A stretch of 64,000 bases of DNA. Source: Colletotrichum lupini (lineage: Eukaryota; Ascomycota; Sordariomycetes; Glomerellales; Glomerellaceae). The stretch covers positions 2,418,001 to 2,482,000 of the forward strand of contig NC_064681.1 in NCBI RefSeq assembly GCF_023278565.1. The letters run 5' to 3'. The notes below the pieces were generated by a model. It was not told where the DNA came from. It did no database searches and saw only the letters and a list, made by a program, of their open reading frames with translations. This document shows positions 36,175-47,900 of this stretch, in pieces (positions within the stretch are counted from its first letter, which is position 1; every line of letters starts with the position of its first letter). The translations under genes and the position numbers were made by a program.

Positions 36175-37934
36175 GTTGCCAGATACGCCCCGAGGCGATG
36201 GAGAGACCTTTTAGACGCGCACTGATCAGATGGAAGGTATTGGAGGGGCGGCTGCTGACTCGACGATTGCTGGGCCTGGGTCGTAGACGCTACAACCTTG
36301 CAGTTTTCTCTTTTTTTTTTCTTTTTTTTTTTCTTGTTTGCTTTGTTGCTTTGTTCTCTGGTTGGTTTGTACCGTATTCGTACCTTGACTGCAAGAATTG
36401 GAGGGCGAGCAAGGTAGGAATACAGCGACCCAGCGGTCAGGGTGCTGGAACCTCTCAAGGTGGAAGAGCGCAAGACAGGATAAAAAAGGAGGGGTTTCCA
36501 CCAGACGAGAAAAGGTGGCAGACTGTGTTTTTTTTTTTGGTTTACTTGAATGACGTGAAGTCTACAGCGAGGAATTTGGAGTTTGGAGTAGTTGGAGTTG
36601 AGGGCTCGCTGTTGCATCCAGATGGAAAAAGGTTATTATTGGGCAAGAAAGGTACCGTCCAAATGGCAGATGAAGAAGCGACGCCAGAACGTGGGCGTGC
36701 AGCACCTCCTGCGTGGCCTTCCCATTGGACGACCGAGGTTAGAGAATGGCAAGCAATCGTAACAGACAATAGAGCCCTGTCCCTGTCTTCTTTTTTCCCT
36801 ACACATGTAAGAGTCAGTAACGTACTAGCTCGTGCTGCTCCCGTGTTCTCGCACCAAAAGAGCGATTGCGAGACTACCAATGCCTACTTGTTGCCGCGAG
36901 CGTGATGATGTATGTAGCTTTGTGCCGTGAGACAAGGTGGCGGGGCGGCGGCTGTAGGCACAAGCGAGGGCAGCTCACAATGCAGCAGAGGGACTTTCTA
37001 GAAATCCCACAAACCAAGACATGGCACTCGAGAGGATGCAACGAGGGAGAAGTAAAAACGTTCTAGACGCAGGCGTGGCAGAAGCAAGGATGACGTTGGA
37101 GGCGGGCACACAGACGGCTGACGGGTGAGAAAGAGGTGGGGGGGCTAGCAACACCAACCGAGACCTTGAAAATGCTCAGGTAGGTTTCTTATGCAGCCAG
37201 CGCTTGACAGCTGGACCTGTTCACTAACGTTGTCAAGCTGGAGGCTTCCGGCGAATCATGAAGCTGAATGCAGCTTCTGACACCTCGAGCCTCAATCAAT
37301 GGCGCCTTGCTACCTTAGTCTCCCACCCCTCTTCCGCGCATGCACGATAAGGTTGTCCCAAACCCAAAGACTGGATGAAAAGTTCTAGGCTCTGGCGAAC
37401 GCAACATCTACGGAACTTGTAGTACCCAGCAATGGTTGTGATTTCATAACATGTTCCTCCATACAGTCCAATACCCAGACTCCATGGAGCCGATCGAGAC
37501 CCCAAGAAGAGGTACATATCATGGTCTATAGTGACTACAGTTCGGTGAAGAACTTTGTCAACTACCTACTACTTGTTTACGTGGCGCCCTCTATGGAGTA
37601 TATGAGGTGATCGATGATCATCTTCCTGAAGGGCATTCCTGATGCTTAGTCGAGGAATGAGTCAGCCGTTTTGGCCTCGCCGGAAGAGATGCAGAACCAA
37701 TCAGGTAATCCCAATTGGACTTGCCCCGCGCCCCTCAATCGTCAATGGCGGGGCCAAAGAGACCCGTCGGCTAAAGCCCGGCAAATCTGTGATCGCGATA
37801 AGATAAGGCACGTCTGCTCGAAAAGATTGGAAAAAAATCTCGGGCGACGACTCGAAAGACAGTACCTCAGGGCCTTGAACGAACCGCATCCCGGAAAAGG
37901 CCTTCGAGTCCGTCAAGTCCACATGCTCGCCACA
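36175..37934. promoter_or_regulatory. Divergent promoter region, VIP1 / UTP21
   Basis: A 1.76-kb region between divergent start codons. It includes a T-rich tract at 36,304–36,334 and a shorter T-run near 36,530. A plus-strand frame at 36,198–36,905 exists, but its apparent membrane segment is produced by the T-tract, so no gene is called. The UTP21 frame is open upstream of its ATG back to about 37,671 without an in-frame stop, which leaves the 5' boundary slightly ambiguous. Confidence 0.5.
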
Positions 37935-40900
37935 ATGCCTCACTCGGAACAAGAAGGGCCTCTGGTCAAGCGACAGAAGCTTACTGTCGCCTCCAAGCCT
38001 GCCACCGCCACACGTCAATCCTCTCGCATCTTTGCGCCTTTCCGAGTATGTCTTTTGAATACTGATGATCCAGGTCTTTCCATGCTAATGCCAATGCTTT
38101 CTCCCAGACTGTTGGCCTCGTCTCCCCCACAAACGTCCCATTTACTTCGATTCCCCTCGGAAAGACGACTTTCCAGATCACGACATCTGTCGGAAGAGCC
38201 CTTCAGACCTACGATTTAAAGAGAGGTCTCAATCTAGTCTTCGTTACTCGTCCCCAGACCCCAGCCGACATCACCACGACGCTCGCATGGAAGGACAAGG
38301 TATTCGCCGCATGGGGCGACGCCAGGAAGGGCGAGAAGCAAGGACTCTGGGCATTCAAACGTGGAAAGAAGGTTGAGGAGCTCGAGCTCCCCGAAGACCT
38401 CAACGAGCCTATTCAACAAATCCTCATCTTCGGCTCCTGGATTGTTGCATGCGCTGTGACGAGACTCGAGGTTTGGAAGTCGGCCACCCTGGAGCACTAC
38501 ACCACACTCTACACCATGGCTGGCAATTCGGGCGCCAACGAGATCACGGGCGGGATCACGAACATGCCGACCTACCTGAACAAGATCTTTGTTGGTCGCA
38601 AGGACGGCTGGGTCGAAATCTGGAACGTCAGCACCGGCAAACTCATCTACACCATTCTCCCTCCGACCCCCGACTGCAGCGCCGTTACCTGCATGCAGCC
38701 CACCACAGCCTTGTCACTGCTTGCCATTGCCTACGCGAATGGCAACCTAGTGATCCAGAACATCCTAACCGATAAGCCAATTATCCAACTCAAGGCCGGC
38801 CACGACGATGAACCCGTTACTTCCATCTCTTTTAGATCTGACGGCATGGGAGCAGGTCATGATGGCCGCAAGGACGGTGTCATGGCGACCGCTACCGCTG
38901 CCACAGGAGACGTTACGTTCTGGGACCTAAACAATGGAGGCAGGGTCATGGGTGTTCTGAGGAGTGCGCACAACCCCCCGTCCGGCGACGGTCCGTTGGT
39001 ACGAGGAGGAATTAGCAAGGTTGAGTTCCTGTCAGGCCAGCCGGTTGTTGTTACCAGTGGACGGGACAACGCCCTCAAGACGTGGATCTTTGACGAGACC
39101 CCATTCTCCGCCATCCCCCGTATCTTGCACCAGCGCAGCGGCCATGCCGCGCCCGTCAAGTGCTTGGAGTTCCTCCCCTCCGACTTTGACGGAGCCGATG
39201 CAGGTAACAAGTGGCTCCTCAGTGGTGGTCAAGATCGTAGTCTCTGGGGATGGAGTATGCGACGTGATGGTCAGAGCACCGAGCTCAGCCAAGGAAACAT
39301 CCGCAAGATGGCGAAGAAGACTGGTATACTTTCTACAAAGGCGATGGCCAGGGGCCCTACGACGACTTTGGAAGATCTCAAGGCCCCCGAGATTACCTGC
39401 ATCGCCAGCTCTCTCAACCGCGACGGTGGCATTGGCGCCTTGCCCGGCAACCAGCCCATCTGGCAGAAGCACAGGGAGAACAAGAAGAAGCTCGATGCCG
39501 AAGTCAGTGGCTCGACTGGCTGGGAGAGCGTCGTGACGGCACACAAGGATGACGCTTGGGCGCGTACATGGTTCTGGGGTCGCAAGAGAGCTGGCCGGTG
39601 GGCATTCCCCACGGGCGACGGCTCTTTTGTCTCTACCATCGCCATCAGTCCCTGCGGTACTTTCGCTCTGGTCGGTTCCGTGGAGGGCAGCATCGACATG
39701 TACAACTTGCAATCCGGCATTCACCGCCAGCGTTTCCCGTCCAAGCTCACTCCCGCCCAAGCGAGAGCGCTGAAGATTCAGCAGCTAAAGCAGGCCGATG
39801 ATGTTGTGCAGCTTCACACCGAGAAGAACAGTGGCTTTGCGCCTGGCACAGGAAGACACACAAAGGCAGTAACGGGTATTGTGGTGGACTCGATGAACAA
39901 GAACGTCATCACCTGCTCCCTCGACGGCAAGATCAAGTTCTGGGATTTTGTCACGGGTAACCTCGTGCACCAGATCAACTGGGCACCAATGGCCGCCATC
40001 ACCGGGTGCCGATACCACGCCGCAAATGACCTCATGGCCTTCACCTGCGACGACAACTCGGTCCGCGTCGTCGACCTGGAGACGAAGAGAACAATTAGAG
40101 AGTTCTGGGGCTGCCAGGACACCATCAACGACTTTTGCTTCTCCAACGACGGCCGCTGGATCATCGCCGCTTCACAGGACCGCGTCATCAGGATATGGGA
40201 CCTGCCCACCAGCCATCTCATTGACGCCATCCGCCTCGAAAAGCCCTGCACCGCGCTGGCCATGTCTTCCTCGGGCGAGTACCTCGCCGCCACGATTGAG
40301 AACGAGCTCGGCGTCGCCATCTGGACCAACAAGTCCCTCTTCACGCACGTGCCGACGCGACAAATCTCGGACAAGGAGGCCGCGCTGCTCACGGGACCCA
40401 CGACGTCCGGCGAAGGCAACGAGGGCCTGCTGGAGGCGGCTTTCACAGAAGACGGCGACGCAGACGCAGAGGACGAGACTGTCGTCGCGCCAACGGTCGA
40501 CCAGCTCAGCGCTGAGCTGACGACGCTGTCCCTGGTGCCCAAAAGTCGCTGGCAGACGCTGCTCCACCTGGACCTGATCAAGCAGCGCAACAAGCCGACC
40601 GAGGCCCCCAAGGCCCCCGAAAAGGCGCCCTTCTTCCTGCCCTCTGTCGGTGCCGGGAAGCAGCCGCAGCAGTCGCTCATCGAAGGGGCCGTTGCACCCG
40701 AAGCCGATGCCGCAACGGACGCAAAGTCTCGCATCACCAAGCTCGAGCGCGGCCGCATGCAAGAAGCGTTTACGAGCAAGCTGGACGACGGCGCAGCCTC
40801 GGGAGACTGTAAGATGATTTTTCCTTCTTTGAATCCCCCACTCACCCGCGTCTTCCATACGTAAAAGAAAGAAGAAGCTAACATGCAAACCAGTCGACGA

Positions 40901-41219
40901 CTTCATCACCCACCTCAAATCCCTGTCCCCCTCGACGGCAGACCTCGAGCTCCGCTCCCTCTCGCCCGAGGACGGCGGCCTCCTCAACTTCATCCGCGCG
41001 CTGACGAGCCGCCTCGCGGCCCGTCGCGACTACGAGCTCGTCCAGGCCTGGATGACTGTGTTCTTGCGCCTGCACTTTGACCTCGTCATGGCCGACGCGG
41101 GGCTGCTGGAGGCGCTGGGCGAGTGGAAGACGCTGCAGGCGCGGGAGGCCGGGCGGCTGGACGATCTCGTCGGGTACTGTAGCGGTGTTGTCGGGTTCTT
41201 GCGGAGCCCTAGGACGTAA
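37935..41219 (+). CDS. UTP21: U3 snoRNP / SSU processome protein Utp21 (WD40)
   Basis: A nucleolar component of the UTP-B subcomplex of the SSU processome, needed for 18S rRNA processing. Exons 37935–38045, 38108–40808 and 40894–41219 (phases 0 and 1; donors GTATGT and GTAAGA) encode 1045 residues. The N-terminus runs MPHSEQEGPLVKRQKL, then RIFAPFR joined to TVGLVSPTNVPF, a hallmark of this family. Two runs of WD40 repeats follow, with diagnostic pieces such as TSGRDNALKTWIFD, SGGQDRSLWGW, ITCSLDGKIKFWDF and IAASQDRVIRIWDLP. The C-terminal Utp21-specific domain is completed by the last exon (FITHLKSLSPSTADLELRSL). An in-frame ATG at 37923 adds four residues, but 37935 has the better context (A at -3). 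Confidence 0.94.
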
Positions 41220-42932
41220 GGAGAGAGAGAAAGAGAGAGAATGTGTATGTGTGTGAGGGGACGGGACAAAAAAGCGTTTGTATCTATTTGTTGTCATCTT
41301 GTGGAAAAATTTGGGACATGGAGGCCATGAAAGTTGTGTGTCATGAAAAAGGAGGAAAGGCGCCATTCCGTGTAGAGGGAATTATCTGGCGAGATGGATG
41401 AATCAATCTTAATACCCACCAAACGGTACCCAGGAGTAATGCGCCTCTCGATGTTGACTCCTTCTCTTTATCAATCCGTCTTTTCGTTGCTCACATTCTC
41501 CCAGTCACAGGCTACTACAAGCCATGAGAGTACCGGTAAAGCAGTTGGAAGTTGAACTATCAATCCATCTACGCATCACCAAATGGGTGGCCCCCAGTAC
41601 CACCGTAATACAGACTCGCATGAACCCGGCAACTCCAAGCCGAGCCGATTCTCTTGAGTCCAGGCATCATCGAAACTTTACGGCTCGCACTCTCTTCTGA
41701 AATAAGTCAAAATGACCCGGTCATCCGGTTCCGCCAAGGAAATACTGAACCCCACGGGGGAAGGACCCCAATACGTGGGAAATTATACCGGGGAACCGAA
41801 AGGCGGGACCAACCAGTGTCCCTCGACGCTTTGTTACACCGACGCAACCTGAACACACGGCAAGCCGGCCGCAAGGTCGGGGGAGGGGCAAGATAGGTGG
41901 GCATTCCTTTTCACGGTTCACCTCAAGTTTCCAGGGGGCAGGCAAGTTGCTCGGTTCCTGCAGACGAAAGAAAAGGCTTCTTCTGAATCATGGAATTGAA
42001 GTCCCGCTCCTTGGCTGAGGGCGGTGACTTGCTAGTCTCAAGGTCTAGTCACCGTTGGGGTCCTTGGCCAATGTCAAAACCCCAGCTTGGCCCGGCTCGC
42101 CTCGGCGAAGAGGGCACCGAAGTCAAGGCGGAGATCGGCGGAGGAGGTGGGTGGGCTTTTTGCGGGTGGTCTGGGGGAAAAGTTGGGCGACGTGCGGAGA
42201 AGGTCCCAACGACACAAAGGTAAATTACCTACCCCAGACTTTTGAAAAGAATTGGGCCATGTCATTCGCCCGCCAGTCCGGACCTCAATTTCTCCACGCA
42301 GACATGGTCGTCCTTGCATGTCAAAAAAGCTCATCATGCATTCTACGCTTCCATTGCGTTTATTTCTCTGAGGTACGCCAAACAAAGGACGGACGGCCTT
42401 CCCCGCATCTCTCTCTCTCGGTTTCTGTCTAGCTGACGTACCTACCCAGCTTCGCTATCTGGCAATCTCTGCATATCTATCCGACGATCCGTAGCCCCCC
42501 CCTCGTTCGGATATGGATGGATACATCCCAACCTAACCCTGCGACCTGCGGGGAGGGCCTGCCAGCCTAAATATGTCGCTGGGGGGTCATGGGGTTGTAT
42601 TCTCCCTCCCCCAAGAGAAATAAACAAATTCCGGAGATGAGATGCCCGAGATCCTCCTTCCTCCACACCAACGACACGCCCAGCAGGGCCGGCCCCGTTA
42701 TGAACGGGGTGCCTCGGGAGAATAGCCTGCGGTCATAAAAGGAAGCAGTCTCGTCTCCATGCCGGACAGTCCTTCGTCTCTTTTTGCTGGTTAGGCAAGC
42801 GAAGAGTAGAAGTTCCGACGAGAGCATCAAGTCGAACGAAAACCTCTCGCCGGTCCCCGTATTTCCTCTGGTCGTCGAACGAGCGTCTCTACCGTGTCCA
42901 CAAACCTCGTGAGACTTCCAAACGACTACAAG
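41220..42932. other. Intergenic region upstream of the PL4 lyase
   Basis: About 1.7 kb without a gene. A purine/TG microsatellite-like stretch directly follows the UTP21 stop (about 41,220–41,257). CATAAAAGG at 42,734–42,742, about 190 bp before the lyase ATG, is a TATA-like element. Several SYGGRG (CreA-type) hexamers occur, but at about the frequency expected by chance. Confidence 0.5.
42734..42742 (+). promoter_or_regulatory. TATA-like element of the PL4 lyase gene
   Basis: CATAAAAGG lies about 190 bp upstream of the ATG at 42933. It is the only good TATA-like word in the proximal promoter. The transcription start was not determined. Confidence 0.35.
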
Positions 42933-44945
42933 ATGCGCGTCTCCTCCCTCCGCGGCGCCGCCCTAGGCGCAGCCCTCACCCTCGCGACCGGGGCAAGAGC
43001 AGCCCTCAACGCGACAGAGACCTCCAACCGCCTCATCATCGCTAACGACCGCCTCTACGCCGCCGTCTCCAAGCCAGGCGGTGCCGTCGTAGAACTCACC
43101 CTCGACGGTGTAAACCTCCTCGGCACCGCCTCCGGCGCGACCGGCCAAGGGCCGTACCTAGACTGCTACTGCACCCCGCAAGGCTTCTGGACGCCCGGCA
43201 CCGTGAAGCCCACGTTTCAACTCTACTCCGGCACCGACTCCGCCGGTGTCGCCTACGGCGGCGTCAGGATGTCAGACACCTACGCCTCGACGGGCCAGGT
43301 CCTCGAGCAGTACTGGTTCCTCCGCGATGGCGAGACGGGCCTGCACATGTTCAGCCGCGTCGCCTACCACAACGAGACGGCACCCTTCTTGCGAAACCTC
43401 CAGGAGCTGAGGACTCTGTTCCGCCCCAACGATCCCATGTGGACGCACCTCCTCACCAACCCGACGCAGTACGCGCCCCTCCCGTCAAAGGACGCCGTCG
43501 CGCAGCAGGTCGTCGTCCAGGACGCGACGTGGTACCTAGGCAACACGCCCCAAGACCCCTACGTCCAGGAGGAAGCCGACTGGTTCACGAAATACACCTT
43601 CCAAGACACCTGGCGCGACGTCGACGCCTACGGCATGTTCGCCGACGGCTCCAAGACGGCCGACGGCTCCGCGTTCGGCGCCTGGATGGTCTTCAACACC
43701 CGCGACACGTACTTCGGCGGCCCCCTGCACTCGGACCTGACGGTCGACGGCATCGTCTACAACTACATCTCGTCCAACCACCACGGCGACCAGACGCCCA
43801 ACATCACAAACGGCTTCGACCGCACCTTTGGCCCGCAGTACTACCACTTCAACAAGGGCCCCGCGGGCACCTCCATCCTCGACCTCCACGCCGACGCCGC
43901 CAAGCTCGCCGACCCGACGTGGAACGCGGACTTTTACGACGACATTGCCCACCTCGTACCCAACTACGTCCCCTCCACGCAGCGCACCACCTGGAAGCTG
44001 CACGTCGATCTCCCCGAGGGCGTGACGAAACCCATCGCCGTGCTGGCGCAGAACGGCGTCGACTTCCAGGACAACGTCTTCGACACGAAAGCCTACCAAT
44101 ACTGGACCGACATCGACGCCCAAGGCTACGCCACGATCCCGCGCGTAAAAGAGGGGACCTACCGCCTCACAATCTACGGCGACGGCATCTTTGGCCAATA
44201 CATCAAGGACGACGTGAAAATCGTCGCCGGCAAAATCGACACCACCCACGCGCGCTGGCGCGAGGAGACATCCGGCACGGAAATCTTCCGCATCGGCACG
44301 CCAGACAAGTCCTCGGGCGAATACCGCCACGGCTTCGCGCGCGACACCACCAAGCCCCGCACGCCGGAGGAATACCGCATCTACTGGGCGCGCTACGACT
44401 TCCCCACCGAGTTCCCGGACGGCGTCCGCTTCCGCGTCGGCGAGGACGACGTCGCGCGGGACCTCAACTACGTGCACTGGGCGGCGTTCGGCGGCAAAGG
44501 GAACTCCCTCCGCCCGGACCTCTACCTCGGCGACGGCAACGTCAACAACTGGACCCTCGTGTTCGACCTCGACGAGGCGGCCGTGAAGCAGAAGCGCCAC
44601 GGCACCTTCACGGTGCAGCTCGCGGGCGCCAAGACGGCGGCGGGCAACACGGACGTGTACAACGCGAGCGAGCCGCACGCCAACCTGAAGTACACCGTCA
44701 ACGTCAACGGGAAAGACCTGGAGCCGTGGGTGATTCCGTACTACCAGAGCAGCTCGTGCGCGGTGCGGTCGGCGGTGGTGTGTTACAACGTCGCCAACAA
44801 GTTTGTCTTTGACTCGAAGCTGTTGAGGGCGGGCGAGAACGAGATTGTCCTGAGCTTGCCGTACGGCGCGACGAATTACGAGAGCGCCGTGCTTACGCCT
44901 GCTATTTACGTCCAATATGATGCGCTGCGATTGGAGATCAAGTAA
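42933..44945 (+). CDS. rglB: Secreted rhamnogalacturonan endolyase, polysaccharide lyase family 4
   Basis: Cleaves the rhamnose–galacturonate backbone of pectin (rhamnogalacturonan I) by beta-elimination, outside the cell. Single exon, 670 residues, matching the longer RglB-type PL4 enzymes of Aspergillus rather than the ~500-residue RglA type. A signal peptide (MRVSSLRGAALGAALTLATGARA) precedes the catalytic beta-sandwich domain. WFTKYTFQD (Lys220) and SSNHHGD (His283/His284) probably correspond to the Lys/His catalytic pair known from the A. aculeatus enzyme. A fibronectin-III-like domain (around IPRVKEGTYRLTIYGDG) and a C-terminal CBM-like jelly roll (YWARYDFPTEFPDG onward) follow. The ATG at 42933 is chosen because it begins the signal peptide; upstream in-frame sequence has no better start. 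Coding sequence is very GC-rich at third positions, so long antisense frames arise artificially. Confidence 0.93.
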   Translation: MRVSSLRGAALGAALTLATGARAALNATETSNRLIIANDRLYAAVSKPGGAVVELTLDGVNLLGTASGATGQGPYLDCYCTPQGFWTPGTVKPTFQLYSGTDSAGVAYGGVRMSDTYASTGQVLEQYWFLRDGETGLHMFSRVAYHNETAPFLRNLQELRTLFRPNDPMWTHLLTNPTQYAPLPSKDAVAQQVVVQDATWYLGNTPQDPYVQEEADWFTKYTFQDTWRDVDAYGMFADGSKTADGSAFGAWMVFNTRDTYFGGPLHSDLTVDGIVYNYISSNHHGDQTPNITNGFDRTFGPQYYHFNKGPAGTSILDLHADAAKLADPTWNADFYDDIAHLVPNYVPSTQRTTWKLHVDLPEGVTKPIAVLAQNGVDFQDNVFDTKAYQYWTDIDAQGYATIPRVKEGTYRLTIYGDGIFGQYIKDDVKIVAGKIDTTHARWREETSGTEIFRIGTPDKSSGEYRHGFARDTTKPRTPEEYRIYWARYDFPTEFPDGVRFRVGEDDVARDLNYVHWAAFGGKGNSLRPDLYLGDGNVNNWTLVFDLDEAAVKQKRHGTFTVQLAGAKTAAGNTDVYNASEPHANLKYTVNVNGKDLEPWVIPYYQSSSCAVRSAVVCYNVANKFVFDSKLLRAGENEIVLSLPYGATNYESAVLTPAIYVQYDALRLEIK

Positions 44946-47900
44946 ACCCCATCGCTTGAGGTTTGAATACGGGATGGGCATTTCAGTAGATGCAATAAGC
45001 GAGGCGAGATGAACGATATCAATAAAGTTTAACATTTAATCATCAGACAGCCGTCTCTCTCTTTTTTCGGTATTCCCCCCCCCTCCCCCCCTCCTCCATT
45101 CCTTTCCTGTCCGGTTTTGGAGGACGAAAAGTATAAAATGGAAGCTTTGACTCTGTGCCGAAGAGCCGGGTCCTGACCAGACCAGTTAAGAATCATTGAA
45201 CGAACGCAAGCAAGAGCAAGAGTTCAAAAAAAGAGGCTGAGTCTGATTCGGAGAAGGGACGACAAAAAAGAATGGAACGCAGGTTTGGCGTTTGGCCCCG
45301 CCGCGCGGTCGGATGTAAAACGGTTCGTTTCAAGACACTGTTGACTGTCAAGAAAAAGGTGGGAGCGTCGTGTTTTGCGATAAGGCCCGGACCGCAAGCA
45401 GCCACGAGTACGCGTAAGAACCCCCCAAGATGAGTAGAAACTAGAGATTGTGAAAATGGTGGTTGTGGTTTACTTTCCCAGGCCCAGGAGTAGGAGGCAG
45501 GGGCGTGTTTGGGCCTGCGATTTGGTTCATACCGTGGGCGTCGCATAGAAGTGGAAATTCTGTACGAATAGATGGAGTTTTGTCGATTGACGTACGGAGC
45601 ACGGGGTACTCTCGCGTGCTATGTGCGACCCAAAAATCAGGGTTAAAGCTGTTGAACCTTGCTCAATGATATTTCTCTCTACCTTTTTGACACTGGCTGT
45701 TCAGTGTATATTTGAAATGAGTGTGGTTGAAATACCTTATGCCAAGTGGTGATGCATGTTCATGAATGAGAAGATCAATGTTTACCCAATGTACAAGGAG
45801 GAGGACAAAGTCTCAAACCAAGCCAAGTAGTCGGGTTCGTGCTCCAAGGGCGGTTTGGAACTCGCGGCGTTTCTTGAATCGCGGGAGAGCTACGTTAGAC
45901 CGGCCTCAGAGGGTTGCGCTCGTGTTCAAGTCGCACCAATATCTGGGCATGGTAATTAGTTTCTCGGCCGGATGAGCTTCCGTAGAGGGTCTGGGAAACG
46001 TCGCATTCCGATAACCGACTCGTAGTCCGTGAAAGGGATGATACTCCGAGAAATGCAGAAATCTGCGGAACCAAAGAGTTCCGTCAAACGCCGCCTTTGC
46101 CGAATCTTTTCCAATAGCTGAATCTGATGCTCTGAACAGCGTGCTGCGTGAGGTAGCTGTTAGGTTTTTGTCTTGGCTGGGCGTAACCCGGCCACACAAT
46201 TGCCAAAGTCCCCATATAGCCGACACTAACACTGCCCACCCGGCCCCGCCCCCAAATCTGCATGTAAGTGCAGACGGCAGGCTGCGCTAGGCAAATCGTA
46301 GGATTTCGCGACGTAAGTGCCGCGGCCAAGGCTAATTGTATGCCGTGCAACGGCGAGCTGGTGCTCGGTATGCATCAAATTCAAGGTTGGGCGGCAGAAG
46401 AAGCGGGCGTACTAGGCCTTCGCTGGCAAAAGATCGCCGGGCTGGGAAGAAGCTGTAGTCTGTACGCCCAATATGACGGTCGGTAGGGCTGCCCATCTGC
46501 ACGCAGCTATCTTGAAGGGACTTTGGAGCGATGCTGTGCCTATACCTGGTAGCTCTTAGGTTCTCCAGAATGAGTGAATGATCGTCGGGCTGCGCTGAGC
46601 AAGGCTGATGGGGCGTAATGTTGCATATGCTGTCTCTGACCAAAGATCATTCTTCTGATTATCGAATTCGTGCCCGCGAAATCCCTCACCCAAAGAACTT
46701 TGGGCAGATGACGAGAACAGTATCAACAACCGCGGTATCACCGTCTTGTCATCGCTGCCTACGGTGAGAACCTAAGTTAGGCAGCACTTTTTTGCTTGAA
46801 GGATGATAGTTGGTTGGCTTCAATCCATCCAACAGACGCACCTTTGGGCCGCAGACTCCGGGCCGCCTTGAATGTCGGTGTGACTTCTCATGTTCGAATG
46901 CCGAAACCAAAGTGATCGCCAGAACATTGAGCACGGTCACGGCTCCATTGAGGCTGATTCGTGATCTTTCCTCATCGTAGCATTGATCTTGTTCTGCACA
47001 GGGTCACTTGGCCGCCAGTACTGCGACCCTGCCACGTCGAGCATGCTGATTCGAAAGACGAGAGCCTTGTTGTCGCAAAGAGAAGAAGAGAGGTTGGTTG
47101 TTCTGATGCCAAAAACCATCATGACTGTTGTCATCCAAAGCTCCAGGTTCGACATCGGCTCCCACCTGCAGGTTGCGGGCCAGCTCGTGGTGCGAGGTGG
47201 TCCCCGGCAGTGGGAATGCGTAAAATGCCCCTCCATCCCCGCTGTCAGCTTGGGTCGTCAGCCACCCCCCGGGACCAGGGTGGCACTGATGGCTCTGGTG
47301 CCTTTGCTGGCATGTCTCTGGTGTTCTGCATGTCGGGGTAATCTTGTTGAGCTCCTCGAAACAAAGCGAGCCCTGGTTCCCCGTCTCGCCAGTCGACACT
47401 CAGGAGAAGGAAGGTACGGATACTTGGTAAAGAATTTTCCATGGCGCTCCACCGCATTGAAGATCAGCCTCTGCGCCGCTGCCGTGGGAAATAAGCTGTG
47501 AAGCGACGAATTGGAGACCTCGGCGTCAGGGCCTGGAGTTCTTGGATGGTTCTTGGTCAGTCTTGGATGACGAGCCGTACTCTGTGAACATGATTTTGCC
47601 AATATTTGACTGCACGCCGCAGTCATGCGCATGGGAAGACAAGGTTCGCGGACTTTTGTCAGTGGCCGGTCTAAATCGGACAGTCATCTGAGTCTGGAGC
47701 CCATTCATCGTCCACAAGCTTGATGATCCCTCCTGCTCGGCTACGTCAGCGGAGCAATAGCTCTGGGTGAACGATGTGGTGATGATGCATCCATGAGGCG
47801 AACGAATTGATCCCGAGGCTGCGATGCTGTGCAATGACTGAAAGGGTGACTCGGAGTGAGTGAACAGACATTACAATAAAGCGCAGATCTAGAATGCGAG

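Noticed and set aside
36198..36905. Plus-strand frame of 235 codons with an apparent membrane segment
   Set aside because: It lies antisense in the VIP1 5' region. The hydrophobic segment is simply the translated T-tract at 36,304–36,334, and there is no domain-like sequence.
39814..40993. Minus-strand frames of 273–356 codons over UTP21
   Set aside because: They are antisense to a well-supported WD40 gene, with no family features.
42080..42584. SYGGRG (CreA-type) hexamers upstream of the PL4 lyase
   Set aside because: Four matches in about 850 bp is close to random expectation for this degenerate word, so carbon-repression control cannot be claimed from sequence alone.
43439..45035. Long alternate frames over the PL4 gene (457 codons plus strand, 499 codons minus strand)
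   Set aside because: These are artefacts of very GC-rich third codon positions in the PL4 lyase. Their translations are Arg/Pro- or Val/Asp-biased and match nothing.
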